A stretch of DNA of 64,000 nt from Ardenticatenaceae bacterium (GCA_020634415.1 JACKBT010000018.1:42442-106441), one strand, 5' to 3'; positions 42,268-51,219 are shown, numbered from the stretch's first letter. Numbers and translations are program-made. The notes: generated by a model from the letters alone, not told the origin.

Positions 42268-42879
42268 TCAATTGGGGGAGGGTTGAATGGCTCGCCAAAT
42301 TGCCTCAGCAATGACCGTTTGTGCCGCAGCGATGGACATCTCACGCATGCCAGCCAGCCAGCGACGGGCAAATTCGTGTGCAGGCCCCATCATAATCACA
42401 TCATAAGCCCATGGTGGCAGCGCGACAATCTTGCCCGATGCGATGTGTGGTTGCATCCATTGCATGATTGAGGCATAGAATTCAGCCTTAAACGTCATGA
42501 TTTGGTCGTAATGATTAGGCAGGTGATCACCACCTGATACCTCATACATGAAACGACCACACTGTGGATGAGAAGCAATCCAGCCCAGATAGTGGGAGAC
42601 GAGGGCCATAATGCCAGCCCTCGCTGATGTCTCTGACTCTACCGTTTGCTTGAGTTCGTTAAAGCAGGTCGTGAAACATTGGTCATATAATGCATACAAA
42701 ACACCTTCACGATCGCCAAAATGGTGATAGATGCTACCGACGCTAGCACCTGATCGCTGGGAGATGGCGGCAATAGTCGTGTTTACTAAGCCATGTTCGC
42801 TGAATTGAGCCAGTGTAGCGTGAAGAATTTGTTGGCGACGCTCGACCGAACTTAACGTACGTTTTTTTGTTCCTGGCAT
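42268..42879 (-). CDS. TetR-family transcriptional repressor
   Basis: This 203-residue regulator has an N-terminal helix-turn-helix typical of TetR (RRQQILHATLAQFSEHG, TTIAAISQRSGASVGSIYHH) and a helical ligand-binding domain. It is divergent from a short-chain dehydrogenase gene, with a double palindrome between them (42904-42931), and probably represses both genes until it binds a small ligand. Ligand identity is unknown. Confidence 0.92.
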   Translation of the reverse strand: MPGTKKRTLSSVERRQQILHATLAQFSEHGLVNTTIAAISQRSGASVGSIYHHFGDREGVLYALYDQCFTTCFNELKQTVESETSARAGIMALVSHYLGWIASHPQCGRFMYEVSGGDHLPNHYDQIMTFKAEFYASIMQWMQPHIASGKIVALPPWAYDVIMMGPAHEFARRWLAGMREMSIAAAQTVIAEAIWRAIQPSPN

Positions 42880-42903
42880 ATTGCCAAATCTCTCCTTATA
42901 TAC

Positions 42904-42931
42904 TAGAATCTTGTTCTAGAATCTTATTCTA
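42904..42931. promoter_or_regulatory. Double TetR operator
   Basis: Two 15-bp palindromes overlap by two bases: TAGAATCTTGTTCTA (42904-42918) and TAGAATCTTATTCTA (42917-42931), each TAGAA-N5-TTCTA. They sit between the divergent TetR and dehydrogenase genes, the expected place for autoregulation. The overlapping arrangement suggests two dimers binding side by side. Confidence 0.8.
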
Positions 42932-42996
42932 ATGTGTCATTTTAACTTACAGACTTTAGCAATGGGTGGTGTGGAGTGCAACTGCAAGGGGATAAT

Positions 42997-43848
42997 ATGA
43001 AAAACAAAGTGTGTGTTATAACAGGTGGAAACAGGGGTATTGGGTACGAAATTGCGAAAGCATTGGCGTTACAGGAAGCAGATGTTGTCATGGTTAGCCG
43101 CAACAGGGAACAGGGGCAGGCAGCACTCGCGCAATTACAAGCTGAGGTAAAACAAGGTAAAGCCACATTGATAGTCGGTGATTTAAGTACAATAGCCAGT
43201 ACACGCCAATTGGCTGATGTGCTGCTGGGTACATTGGCGAGGATTGATGTACTGATCAATAATGCGGGTGTGTGGCCATTAAAGAAGGTGGTGAATGATG
43301 ACGGCCTGGAAGTGGGTTTCATGGTCAATTTCCTGGCCCCGTTTATGTTGTCGCACCTGCTTCAGGAACGGTTGGCTGTGAGTGCGCCTGCTCGGATTGT
43401 GCATATGAATGCGGGTCTGTATGTCAGAGGAAAGGTTGATTTAGACAAGACACCTTATGGGGCTGATTTTAGCCGAATTCGTACCTATGCTGATTCCAAA
43501 CTGTGTGGTGTGTTAACTCTGGCCCAAGAGGCGGCCAAGTTTGCGCCTCACGGCGTTACCGTCAACATGATACATCCCGGTGTCGTCAATACGGATCTCG
43601 GCCAAATGGGGGGTGTGATGGGCTGGTTGCTAAAACAAATCAAGCATCGTTGGCTGACACCAGCACAAGGGGCAGTTGCCCCTGTTTGGTTGGCCACATC
43701 CGCTGATGTTGCTGACAGGACGGGACTCTACTTCAACGAAAAAGAAATATTACCAATCGATGATGTCGCTAAAGATGAGCAGTTAGCCCGCCGTCTATGG
43801 CGATTTGCCGAACAAGTAGCAGGCATTGATCAGGGTTTGACTTATTGA
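42997..43848 (+). CDS. Short-chain dehydrogenase/reductase
   Basis: This 283-residue NAD(P)-dependent oxidoreductase has the cofactor motif TGGNRGIG, the NNAG motif and a YADSK catalytic pair (Y-x3-K); the arrangement resembles retinol-dehydrogenase-like members (LLINNAGV-type, DGLEVGFMVNFLAPF). The ATG at 42997 follows AAGGGG. The substrate is unknown. It is divergent from a TetR gene with an operator in between. Confidence 0.92.
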   Translation: MKNKVCVITGGNRGIGYEIAKALALQEADVVMVSRNREQGQAALAQLQAEVKQGKATLIVGDLSTIASTRQLADVLLGTLARIDVLINNAGVWPLKKVVNDDGLEVGFMVNFLAPFMLSHLLQERLAVSAPARIVHMNAGLYVRGKVDLDKTPYGADFSRIRTYADSKLCGVLTLAQEAAKFAPHGVTVNMIHPGVVNTDLGQMGGVMGWLLKQIKHRWLTPAQGAVAPVWLATSADVADRTGLYFNEKEILPIDDVAKDEQLARRLWRFAEQVAGIDQGLTY

Positions 43849-43931
43849 ATGCTTTGGTGCGGTGGACAGGCACTTGTCCTGCTTTATATTGGCACAATGG
43901 GGAACTGTTTTTCAAGTCCGCTTACCGCTTA

Positions 43932-44600
43932 CTACATAGATAACGGCCGTAAGCTCTGGCACAAGCGCACCCCAGCCATGGCATCATTCACCCAAAAATC
44001 AGCCCCCACATACTGGCAAACTTGCTCATTAAGCTGATTGCCGCCAATGATGATCGGAATTGTAGTCACGGCCGTATCGCCCGACATTCTAATCAAATCA
44101 ACGGTCTCCTTCATAGCATCATAGGAGCTAGTTAATAAACCCGACAAGCCAATGATGTCTGGCTGGGTTTGCATCGCTTGCAGCAAGAATTCTGATGGTG
44201 GCACATCCACTCCCAAATCTTGCACAGAAAATCCGTAACAGGTAAGCAGCATACTGAGATTGTTTTTACCAATGTCGTGGATATCGCCCTTGACCGTACC
44301 CAACAAAATCGTCCCTGTTTCATTACCCGTAAACTGCGCTTCAATTTTCGGCTGCACTATTTCCATCACTTCACGGAAGATTTCACCGGCCATGATCAGG
44401 CCCGCCAAATAATATTCCTGCCGTTCGTACCGTTCGCCCACCTGGCGCAAGCCTTCTTGGCAGTCTTCTATAATCCTCAAGGGATCATGGCCTCTGGCGA
44501 TACGGGTCTCGACCAGCGACAAAACCTCATTTTCGTTTAAGTCGGCTATATGGGCGATTAAAGCCAGCCGTTGGGGGTCATCATTACCAGATTCACTCAT
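43932..44600 (-). CDS. Corrinoid (B12-binding) protein of methyl transfer system, copy 1
   Basis: This 222-residue protein has an N-terminal helical cap (RQVGERYERQEYYLAGLIMAGEIF) and a Rossmann-like B12-binding domain with the base-off motif GDIHDIGKN (DxHxxG) and LSGLLTSS (SxL). It carries methyl groups on cobalt between methyltransferases. The start overlaps the stop of a GntR-type gene by 8 bp, so the two are co-transcribed and the regulator likely controls this pathway. A second, more diverged corrinoid protein lies at 49163. Confidence 0.9.
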   Translation of the reverse strand: MSESGNDDPQRLALIAHIADLNENEVLSLVETRIARGHDPLRIIEDCQEGLRQVGERYERQEYYLAGLIMAGEIFREVMEIVQPKIEAQFTGNETGTILLGTVKGDIHDIGKNNLSMLLTCYGFSVQDLGVDVPPSEFLLQAMQTQPDIIGLSGLLTSSYDAMKETVDLIRMSGDTAVTTIPIIIGGNQLNEQVCQYVGADFWVNDAMAGVRLCQSLRPLSM

Positions 44601-45387
44601 CTTTTCTGCCCTCTTGTATGCCTATTTGTGTGGTAAAGCGAAGGTGATCACTGCGGAAGATAAACCAGCCCCAGCTAATCGGCCGTTCGTCAAAATCGTA
44701 AAAAAGATGCTCCAGCAAAAAAGCGGCCGTCGGCAAGCTCGTTTGCAAGATTTTGCCCTCTTCCTCATTCATCAAAATGGATTCAATGGTCAACTGCCCA
44801 CGTTTGAGCGTGTTGGTTCCCGTGTTGGCAAAAAGCCCCTGCAAAGAAGTAACATCCATTTCAGCTTCCACAATGGGCCGTACCGGATCGTAAATAAGGT
44901 AAGCTCGGTGGTAAAAAATCGGCTGATCTTGTCTGGTAAACAAGCGTCGGATGTAAATGGCATTATCCCCTTCACGTATCCCCAATTTGCGGGCGGTGCG
45001 TTCATCAGCCGATACGATACGCACATCCAGCAGCTTAACGGCGGCAGCCACTTCATTTTGAAATAAATCTTGCAATTCTTGCAGATCGAAAACGGCCGTT
45101 CCCAACTCCAACGGCTTAACAAACGTCCCCCGCCCCTGAGCCGTGCTCACCACACCCTGATCCGACAACAGATTGATCGAACGACGCACCGTCATCGGAC
45201 TAATGCCATAGGCGCGGCACAATTGAGCCTCCGAAGGCAGCTGATCGCCAGGGCGGAAGGCACCTTCAGCAATTTGACGGCGCAAAATATTGGCTAACTG
45301 CGCATAAGCCGGTTCATAAGCCGCACGGTCTATCTGTTCTGATTGGCTCAGGGGGTTCTCTTCATCTGCTTTCATCAGGTTATCCAT
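44593..45387 (-). CDS. GntR-family regulator with UTRA ligand domain
   Basis: This 264-residue protein has a winged helix at about residues 25-95 (LRRQIAEGAFRPGDQLPSE, LCRAYGISPMTVRRS, GRGTFV) followed by a UTRA domain with IYIRRLFTRQDQPIFYHRAY. It is divergent from the DUF1638 gene and faces a promoter containing two 20-bp direct repeats, its probable operators. The start is ATG 45387 or ATG 45375. It probably senses a substrate or product of the methyltransferase pathway (inference). Confidence 0.9.
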   Translation of the reverse strand: MDNLMKADEENPLSQSEQIDRAAYEPAYAQLANILRRQIAEGAFRPGDQLPSEAQLCRAYGISPMTVRRSINLLSDQGVVSTAQGRGTFVKPLELGTAVFDLQELQDLFQNEVAAAVKLLDVRIVSADERTARKLGIREGDNAIYIRRLFTRQDQPIFYHRAYLIYDPVRPIVEAEMDVTSLQGLFANTGTNTLKRGQLTIESILMNEEEGKILQTSLPTAAFLLEHLFYDFDERPISWGWFIFRSDHLRFTTQIGIQEGRKDE

Positions 45388-45461
45388 TTTGACCCGCTAC
45401 CACATTGCCCATACCTTCATCGCTTCCGAAACTTGTCGTCTTGAAAACCGCTTCATAATTC

Positions 45462-45520
45462 TTGACAACTTCCCTATATAAGTATAAATTATGCTCATCG
45501 AACTTCCCTATATAAGTATA
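45462..45520 (+). promoter_or_regulatory. Promoter with two direct-repeat operators (GntR target)
   Basis: AACTTCCCTATATAAGTATA occurs at 45467-45486 and again at 45501-45520, 34 bp apart. Each contains ACTT-N8-AAGT, an imperfect palindrome. TTGACA (45462-45467) followed after 15 bp by TATAAA suggests a promoter overlapping the first copy. The region separates the GntR gene (minus) from the DUF1638 gene (plus). Confidence 0.7.
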
Positions 45521-45565
45521 TAAGTTTTGGACAGGTTCGCAACTCACCCCAAAAGAAGGCTTTTC

Positions 45566-46279
45566 ATGGAAAACGGCCGTACCAAAATCATCGCCTGTGC
45601 CACCGTCATCGAAGAGATGCTGCCTCTCATGCCACCCGATGCTGCCTACGAAGTCCTGGATTTTGGCCTGCACCTCGTCCCCGGCAGTTTGAAAACACGT
45701 TTGCAAGAAGCCATTGATGCCACCTGCCCAGAGTACGATACCATCATCCTCGGCTATGGCCTCTGCGCCATGGCCGTCGTAGGGCTACAATCCCGCAGTT
45801 GCACCCTTGTCGTGCCCCGCGTAGACGACTGCATCGCCTGTTTCCTCGGTTCCCGTGAAGCCTACAACGACCAGCATCAAAAAGAACCCGGCACATACTA
45901 TCTCACCAAAGGCTGGATCGAAGTTAGCGACACACTGCTCGACGAATACAATCGCACCGCCGCCAAATATGGCGAAGCCCGCGCCGAGCGCATCATGCGC
46001 ATCATGCTCAAAAATTACAAACGGCTGGTCTACATAGATACCGGCACTGAGAACCAAGACTATTACCGCCGCTATGCTCGCAATGTGGCCGAAAAATTCA
46101 ACCTGCGTTTTGAAGAAGTAAAAGGGTCGAATAATCTAATTTATCGCACCCTCTTTGGCCCCTGGGAGGATGATTTTGTCGTTGTCCCGCCGGGTCAAAC
46201 CATCAAGTACGCTGACTTCAAAACCACAACCACCACGACCAACAATCTCAATTTATATGCCCAAACGGCCGGCAGCTAA
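45566..46279 (+). CDS. DUF1638-domain protein
   Basis: This 237-residue protein matches DUF1638: IIACATVIEEMLP, DFGLHLVPGSLK, IILGYGLCAMAVVGL, VPRVDDCIACFLGS and TKGWIEV. The conserved Cys and His are consistent with metal or cofactor binding. The family's activity is not established, but its genes recur beside corrinoid methyltransferase genes. The ATG at 45566 follows AGAAGG; an upstream ATG (45527) would add 13 residues and overlap the promoter. It is the first gene of the plus-strand methyl-transfer operon. Confidence 0.85.
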   Translation: MENGRTKIIACATVIEEMLPLMPPDAAYEVLDFGLHLVPGSLKTRLQEAIDATCPEYDTIILGYGLCAMAVVGLQSRSCTLVVPRVDDCIACFLGSREAYNDQHQKEPGTYYLTKGWIEVSDTLLDEYNRTAAKYGEARAERIMRIMLKNYKRLVYIDTGTENQDYYRRYARNVAEKFNLRFEEVKGSNNLIYRTLFGPWEDDFVVVPPGQTIKYADFKTTTTTTNNLNLYAQTAGS

Positions 46280-46353
46280 CAGCCGGTGGCCGGTATAACC
46301 TGTTAGCAGCCAACGAACAGATGTCATCAACTATTGGCACAGGAAGTAAACCA

Positions 46354-48180
46354 ATGAATAAAAGCGAATCCTTTCAGATTCAATTCCAGCCGATTGGCAA
46401 GCGTGTGACCGCGCCGCCCGATCTTAGCCTGTTTGAAGCGGCGCGAGAATCGGGTTTTGATTTGGCCTCAGCCTGTGGCGGTGAGGGCAACTGCGGCCAA
46501 TGCCGCATTGTTGTCTTGTCGGGAGAAACGTCGCCACCCAATTTGGACGAAGAATTTATTCTTACTGAACTGGAATTGAAACAAGGGGAACGATTGGCCT
46601 GCTGTACGTTTGCCCGCTCTGATTTGACAGTGCAGGTTCCCCGCGATTCGCTCATTACCGGGCAGCGGCTGCAAGTAGCGGCCGACCTGCGCACAATCGC
46701 CCCTGACCCCCTGGTACATGCTTATACTTTGGCCCTGACCCCACCCACACTGGAAGATATTCGTCCTGATTTGACGCGCATCGCCGATGCGCTGGCGGAA
46801 TTGCATGGCGTGAACGGTGTTTTTGCCACAACGGCCGTTATCCAAACCCTCTCCCCCTTTGTCCGCGAACAGGATTGGCGGTTCACGGTGTTTGTGCGCG
46901 GACAGGAGATTGTAGGTGTGGCCGAGTGGGGAAAACGGCCGTTAGGCTTCGCCGTGGATCTAGGCACAACCAAAATCGCCGCCTACCTGGTGGACTTAGA
47001 AACGGGAGCCGACCTGGCGGCGGCCGGTGCGCCCAATCCCCAAATTGGGTATGGTGAAGATGTCATCAGCCGCCTGAACCACGTCTATCGCCACCAAGAT
47101 GGAGGGCAGGTCATGGCCGCCCGCGTTCAGGCAACGCTAAACGATCTGCTGCATGAACTGACAGCGCAGGCCGGGGTCGTGCCCACACAAGTCGTGGATG
47201 CCTGCATTGTGGGCAACACAGCCATGACCCACTTGCTGCTGCACCTGCCAGTGCGCCAGTTAGCCAAAGCCCCCTACGTCGCCGCCGTTGGCACGGCCAT
47301 AGACCTCCCCGCGGCTGAACTTGGCCTGACGCTGGCCCCTGGCGCCCATGTATACATCCCCCCCTGCATCGGCGGCTTTGTGGGGGCCGACCATGTGGCA
47401 ATGATTTTAGCCTGCGACCTTGATCTGCATGACAAGGTAGCCTTAGGCGTTGACATCGGCACCAACACCGAAATTGCCATCCGCAAGCCGGGAATGGCCT
47501 TCCTTACCTCTGCGTCGTGCGCTTCCGGCCCGGCATTTGAAGGAGCGCATATTAGTGATGGAATGCGTGCCGCTGCCGGAGCCATCGAAAAAGTGCGTAT
47601 TACCGCTGTGGATGTGGAGCTGACGACGATTGACGACGCACCTGCTGTGGGGCTGTGTGGGTCAGGCATTGTGGATGTCGCTGCTGAATTGTATCGGGCG
47701 GGGTTGATCAATCAGCGAGGGCGGTTTGATAAGGAGAATGGGCGGGTGGGAGACGGCCGTTTTGGCCCCGAATTCTGTCTCGTCCCCGCTGCCCAAAGCG
47801 GCAGCCATCGAGATGTTGTCATCACTCAGAAAGATGTTAACGAAATCCAACTGGCAAAAGGGGCCATCCATGCTGGTCTGCAAATCTTGTTAGAAGCAAC
47901 CCATACAGCACCGGCAGAAGTAGAAGAAGTGATCATTGCCGGGGCCTTTGGCTCCTTCCTCAACGTCAAAAACGCCATTTCTATGGGCCTTTTCCCCGAA
48001 CTGTCTCAGGCCCAATACCGACAAGTGGGCAACGCGGCCGTCATTGGCGCTAAGTGGATGCTCATTTCCCACGAAGCCCGCCGTCGCGCCGAAAAAATCG
48101 CCCAAAACACAGCTTACAACGAACTAACGACGTACCCGAAATTCGGCCGTAAGTTTGCCCTGGGCATGTTATTTCCATAG
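46354..48180 (+). CDS. RACo-type corrinoid activation protein (ferredoxin plus ASKHA domains)
   Basis: This 608-residue protein begins with a plant-type [2Fe-2S] ferredoxin domain (CGGEGNCGQC, then LACC), followed by a linker and a DUF4445/ASKHA ATPase part (GFAVDLGTTKIAAYLVD, GNTAMTHLLL, GVDIGTNTEIAI, LCGSGIVD, GAFGSFLN). Such proteins use ATP to drive one-electron reduction of inactive cob(II)alamin back to cob(I)alamin on corrinoid proteins. The ATG at 46354 follows AGGAAG. Placement among two corrinoid proteins and two methyltransferases supports the assignment. Confidence 0.92.
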   Translation: MNKSESFQIQFQPIGKRVTAPPDLSLFEAARESGFDLASACGGEGNCGQCRIVVLSGETSPPNLDEEFILTELELKQGERLACCTFARSDLTVQVPRDSLITGQRLQVAADLRTIAPDPLVHAYTLALTPPTLEDIRPDLTRIADALAELHGVNGVFATTAVIQTLSPFVREQDWRFTVFVRGQEIVGVAEWGKRPLGFAVDLGTTKIAAYLVDLETGADLAAAGAPNPQIGYGEDVISRLNHVYRHQDGGQVMAARVQATLNDLLHELTAQAGVVPTQVVDACIVGNTAMTHLLLHLPVRQLAKAPYVAAVGTAIDLPAAELGLTLAPGAHVYIPPCIGGFVGADHVAMILACDLDLHDKVALGVDIGTNTEIAIRKPGMAFLTSASCASGPAFEGAHISDGMRAAAGAIEKVRITAVDVELTTIDDAPAVGLCGSGIVDVAAELYRAGLINQRGRFDKENGRVGDGRFGPEFCLVPAAQSGSHRDVVITQKDVNEIQLAKGAIHAGLQILLEATHTAPAEVEEVIIAGAFGSFLNVKNAISMGLFPELSQAQYRQVGNAAVIGAKWMLISHEARRRAEKIAQNTAYNELTTYPKFGRKFALGMLFP

Positions 48181-48289
48181 GTCGGGTTACTTGCAACTAA
48201 ACATCGGCAGGAGCTAGGCAACAGAAAGGACCCCATCACCCGTTTTGTTTTGTAACTGGTAATCAAGCTGACCTACGGAGGAGTTACTT

Positions 48290-49084
48290 ATGAAAATAAT
48301 TGGTGAAAAGATTAATGGAACCCGTAAACGGGTCGCTCGTGCTATTGCCGAGCGCGATAGTGAATACATCAAAGATTTGGCAGCCAAACAAGCGGAAGCT
48401 GGGTCACATTGGCTGGATGTCAACGCTGGCACCCTGCCCGCACGGGAACCAGACGATTTGATCTGGCTTATTGAAAATATTCAGTCCGTTGTGGATATTC
48501 CGCTCTGCCTGGACAGTGCTAACCCGGCGGCCTTGCAAGTCGCCATCAAAGCAGTCAACAAGACCCCCATGATCAACTCTATCAGCGGCGAGCCGGATCG
48601 GCTGGAGAAAATCTTGCCTCTCGTGGCCGAATATGGCTGTGAAGTCATTGCCTTGGCTATGGACGACAAGAAAATTCCAGAAACGTTTGACAAGCGCATG
48701 GAAGTAATCGAGACAGTTATTACTGCCACACGAGCGGCTGGTGTAGCCGACAACAAGGTCTATGTTGATCCCCTGGCGATGACTATTGCCACCCTGAACC
48801 AGGGTGCGCTGATTGCTTGTGATACCATTCGTGCGGTGCATGAAAAATTCCCAGAAGTGCATTTTACAATGGGGCTGAGCAATATTTCTTTTGGTCTGCC
48901 AGCGCGTCCCCAGATCAATCGGGCCTTTTTGATTTTAGCCATGCAAGCCGGGTTAGATAGTGCCATTATGGATCCGCTGGACAAAGAATTGGTTGCCACA
49001 GCTATTACCGCCGAACTTCTGTTGGGTCAGGATAGACACTGTTTGAATTATGTACGCGCCTTCAGAAAAGGGCTGTTTGTGTAG
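48290..49084 (+). CDS. Methyltetrahydrofolate:corrinoid protein methyltransferase
   Basis: This 264-residue TIM-barrel protein of the pterin-binding family has KIIGEKINGTRK, LDVNAGT, PLCLDSANP and the pterin-site Asn and Asp (MGLSNISFGLP). It resembles AcsE/MtvA-type enzymes that move a methyl group between tetrahydrofolate and a corrinoid protein. A strong GGAGGAG precedes the ATG. The 109-bp gap upstream shows no obvious riboswitch. In this operon it probably accepts the methyl from the corrinoid protein and feeds the folate C1 pool. Confidence 0.92.
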   Translation: MKIIGEKINGTRKRVARAIAERDSEYIKDLAAKQAEAGSHWLDVNAGTLPAREPDDLIWLIENIQSVVDIPLCLDSANPAALQVAIKAVNKTPMINSISGEPDRLEKILPLVAEYGCEVIALAMDDKKIPETFDKRMEVIETVITATRAAGVADNKVYVDPLAMTIATLNQGALIACDTIRAVHEKFPEVHFTMGLSNISFGLPARPQINRAFLILAMQAGLDSAIMDPLDKELVATAITAELLLGQDRHCLNYVRAFRKGLFV

Positions 49085-49162
49085 ATAGGATGGCGTAAAA
49101 CGGCCGTCACCCCTGGCTGCGTTTTGCGCGTCACAATAAATGTTACAAAAAAGGAGTCAGTT

Positions 49163-49786
49163 ATGTCACAAGAATTAATCAATGCCATCACCGACATGCG
49201 CGAAGACGATGCGATTAAGCTTACCCATGCACTACTCGAGGCTGGGGCAGCACCGCTCGACATTCTGGATGCCTGCCGCGCCGCGATGGATGTTATCGGC
49301 AAACGATTTGAGACGGGAGAGGCGTTTATCCCCGAGTTGATTTTGGCGGGTGAAATGTTAACGGCCGTTTCCAACATCATCAAACCGCGTTTGGCCGAAG
49401 AAACAACCAGCGAAAAGCTAGGCAAAATCGTCATTGGCACAGTCGAAGGCGATATTCACGACATCGCCAAAGACATTGTTGTCTTCATGCTAGAAATCAA
49501 CGGTTTTGAAGTAACCGACTTGGGTGTAGACGTGCCACCAGCCAGGTTTGTCCAGGCCGTCCAGGAAACAGGGGCCACCGTTGTGGGCTTGAGCGGTTTC
49601 CTAACCTTGAGTTTTGATCCCATGAAAGAGACCGTAGCCGCCCTTCGCGGCAGCGGGACAAATGTGAAAATTATGATCGGCGGCGGCCAGATTGACGAGC
49701 AGATTCGTGAATATGCCAACGCTGATGCCTATGGTGCGGACGCGATGGCCGCCGTCGCTTTAGCGAAAAAGTGGACAAAGGAGTGA
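49163..49786 (+). CDS. Corrinoid protein copy 2, with altered DxHxxG motif
   Basis: This 207-residue protein has a helical cap (residues about 1-85) and a B12-binding domain. The base-off motif reads GDIHDIAKD: Asp97 and His99 are kept but the usual Gly is Ala102. The SxL motif (LSGFLTLS) and the glycine-rich MIGGGQID loop are present. AAGGAG precedes ATG 49163. It lies 4 bp before the UroD-family methyltransferase gene, so these two are probably partners, while the corrinoid protein at 43932 may serve another partner or be the spare. Confidence 0.9.
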   Translation: MSQELINAITDMREDDAIKLTHALLEAGAAPLDILDACRAAMDVIGKRFETGEAFIPELILAGEMLTAVSNIIKPRLAEETTSEKLGKIVIGTVEGDIHDIAKDIVVFMLEINGFEVTDLGVDVPPARFVQAVQETGATVVGLSGFLTLSFDPMKETVAALRGSGTNVKIMIGGGQIDEQIREYANADAYGADAMAAVALAKKWTKE

Positions 49787-49790
49787 AAAA

Positions 49791-51116
49791 ATGTTTATCA
49801 GACCTGATAATTGGAACGAACTGTCCCCCCTGGAACGACGCAAGGTACGTTTAGATGCCTGGCAGAACGCTCCCGTCGAGTTTGTCAGTCCCGAAGCCGA
49901 AGCCAACTACAAGGAACGCATCACCCGCCTCCGCCAAATTTATGACATGGAGCCCCATGATCGGCCCCTGGCCGACCTGTTTATGGGAGCAAATGAATAT
50001 GTCTTGCGCCGCAAAGGCATTCAAGGCAAAGACATCATTTACAACCATGAGAAATTGCGAGAACCTCTACTGGAGTTCCATCGAGACTTTCAGCCAGACG
50101 TAGCCGTTGGTGCGCTGCCATATCCGGGAAAATCATGGGACATATTAGATTTTAAGCTGTATGTCTGGGGCGGCCAGAAGCTGCAAGATAATTTGGCTAT
50201 CCAGGCGGTTGAGGGCGAGTACATGATGGCGGATGAATACAAAGATTTCACCACCGACCCGACTGCTTTCTGGCTCACCAAATACTTGCCCCGTGCTTAT
50301 GGGGCCTTAGGCCCCCTGGCTATGCTACCCGAATTTCCGCGCATTTCAGAGAGTATAGACACCATTGATCTATTGCTGCCTTTTGGCCTGCCACCCTTCC
50401 AGGAAATGCTCCATAAAATGATGGAAGCTGGCAACGAATTGATGAAAATGCTGGGAATTGTCGGGCAGACAGGGGCTATGGTTGCCGCTGAAGGCTTCCC
50501 CAGCATGGGCTTTAACATTGTCAAGACCCCCTTTGACTATTTGGGCGACACGCTGCGCAGCACGAAGGGCATTCTGACTGACATGTACCGCCGCCCCAAT
50601 GAGCTGCTGGCCGCTTGCGAGGCTTATGTACCCGTTTTGATTAATGCGATTGTCAATGCCAGTGATCGGATAGGTGCACCGGCAGCGATGTATGTGCTGC
50701 ATAAAGGGGCTGATGCGTTCATGTCGCAAGCGCAGTTTGCAAAGTTCTATTGGCCCACCTGGAAGCAGGTAATGTTGGCACTTTATGAGGAAGGTATCAC
50801 CAGCTATTTGTTTATCGAAGGTTCGTACAACAAGCGCTTAGAAAATCTTGCTGAAATGCCGGAAAAGTCCCTGGTGTGCCATTTTGACCAGACCAAAATG
50901 GAGCCGGTGAAGGAAATTCTGAGCGACAAGTTCATTATCGCCGGGAATGTTCCAGCCTCATTGATGACGGCGGGCACAACGGATGAAGTTCGGGCCTACT
51001 GTGACAATCTGGTGACGATGTTTGCCGATGCGCCTGCCTATATCATGGCTCATGGCTGCTATTTTGAGAATACCACAGATGAGAAGCTGCGTGCTTTCAT
51101 GGATTCGGTGAAATAG
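49791..51116 (+). CDS. UroD-family corrinoid methyltransferase
   Basis: This 441-residue protein belongs to the uroporphyrinogen decarboxylase superfamily, which includes substrate-specific corrinoid methyltransferases such as MtvB, MtaA and CmuA. Recognisable segments are FPSMGFNIVKTPFDYLGDTLR, LFIEGSYNKRL, VCHFDQTKMEP and MAHGCYFENTT, the last His-x-Cys being a plausible zinc ligand region. It probably demethylates an O-, N- or S-methylated substrate and passes the methyl to the corrinoid protein encoded 4 bp upstream. The substrate cannot be deduced. Confidence 0.88.
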   Translation: MFIRPDNWNELSPLERRKVRLDAWQNAPVEFVSPEAEANYKERITRLRQIYDMEPHDRPLADLFMGANEYVLRRKGIQGKDIIYNHEKLREPLLEFHRDFQPDVAVGALPYPGKSWDILDFKLYVWGGQKLQDNLAIQAVEGEYMMADEYKDFTTDPTAFWLTKYLPRAYGALGPLAMLPEFPRISESIDTIDLLLPFGLPPFQEMLHKMMEAGNELMKMLGIVGQTGAMVAAEGFPSMGFNIVKTPFDYLGDTLRSTKGILTDMYRRPNELLAACEAYVPVLINAIVNASDRIGAPAAMYVLHKGADAFMSQAQFAKFYWPTWKQVMLALYEEGITSYLFIEGSYNKRLENLAEMPEKSLVCHFDQTKMEPVKEILSDKFIIAGNVPASLMTAGTTDEVRAYCDNLVTMFADAPAYIMAHGCYFENTTDEKLRAFMDSVK

Positions 51117-51137
51117 CCAGATAGTCTTTTTGTCAGG

Positions 51138-51219
51138 TAGTCAGGCAGGCTCAGTAGATTACGAGTGTGCTGGGGAGCGATTTGGATCTACTGAGCCTGA
51201 ACACCTGGCTGCCTGACTA
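51138..51219. repeat. Nested palindromic element, 82 bp
   Basis: The outer arms TAGTCAGGCAG (51138-51148) and CTGCCTGACTA (51209-51219) and the inner arms GCTCAGTAGAT (51149-51159) and ATCTACTGAGC (51186-51196) are all perfect. The element ends the methyl-transfer operon and may act as transcription terminator or REP-like element. Confidence 0.7.

Noticed and set aside
48181..48289. Possible cobalamin riboswitch before the methyltransferase gene
   Set aside because: The gap is only 109 bp and lacks a recognisable B12 box (GCCACTG) or the required helices.
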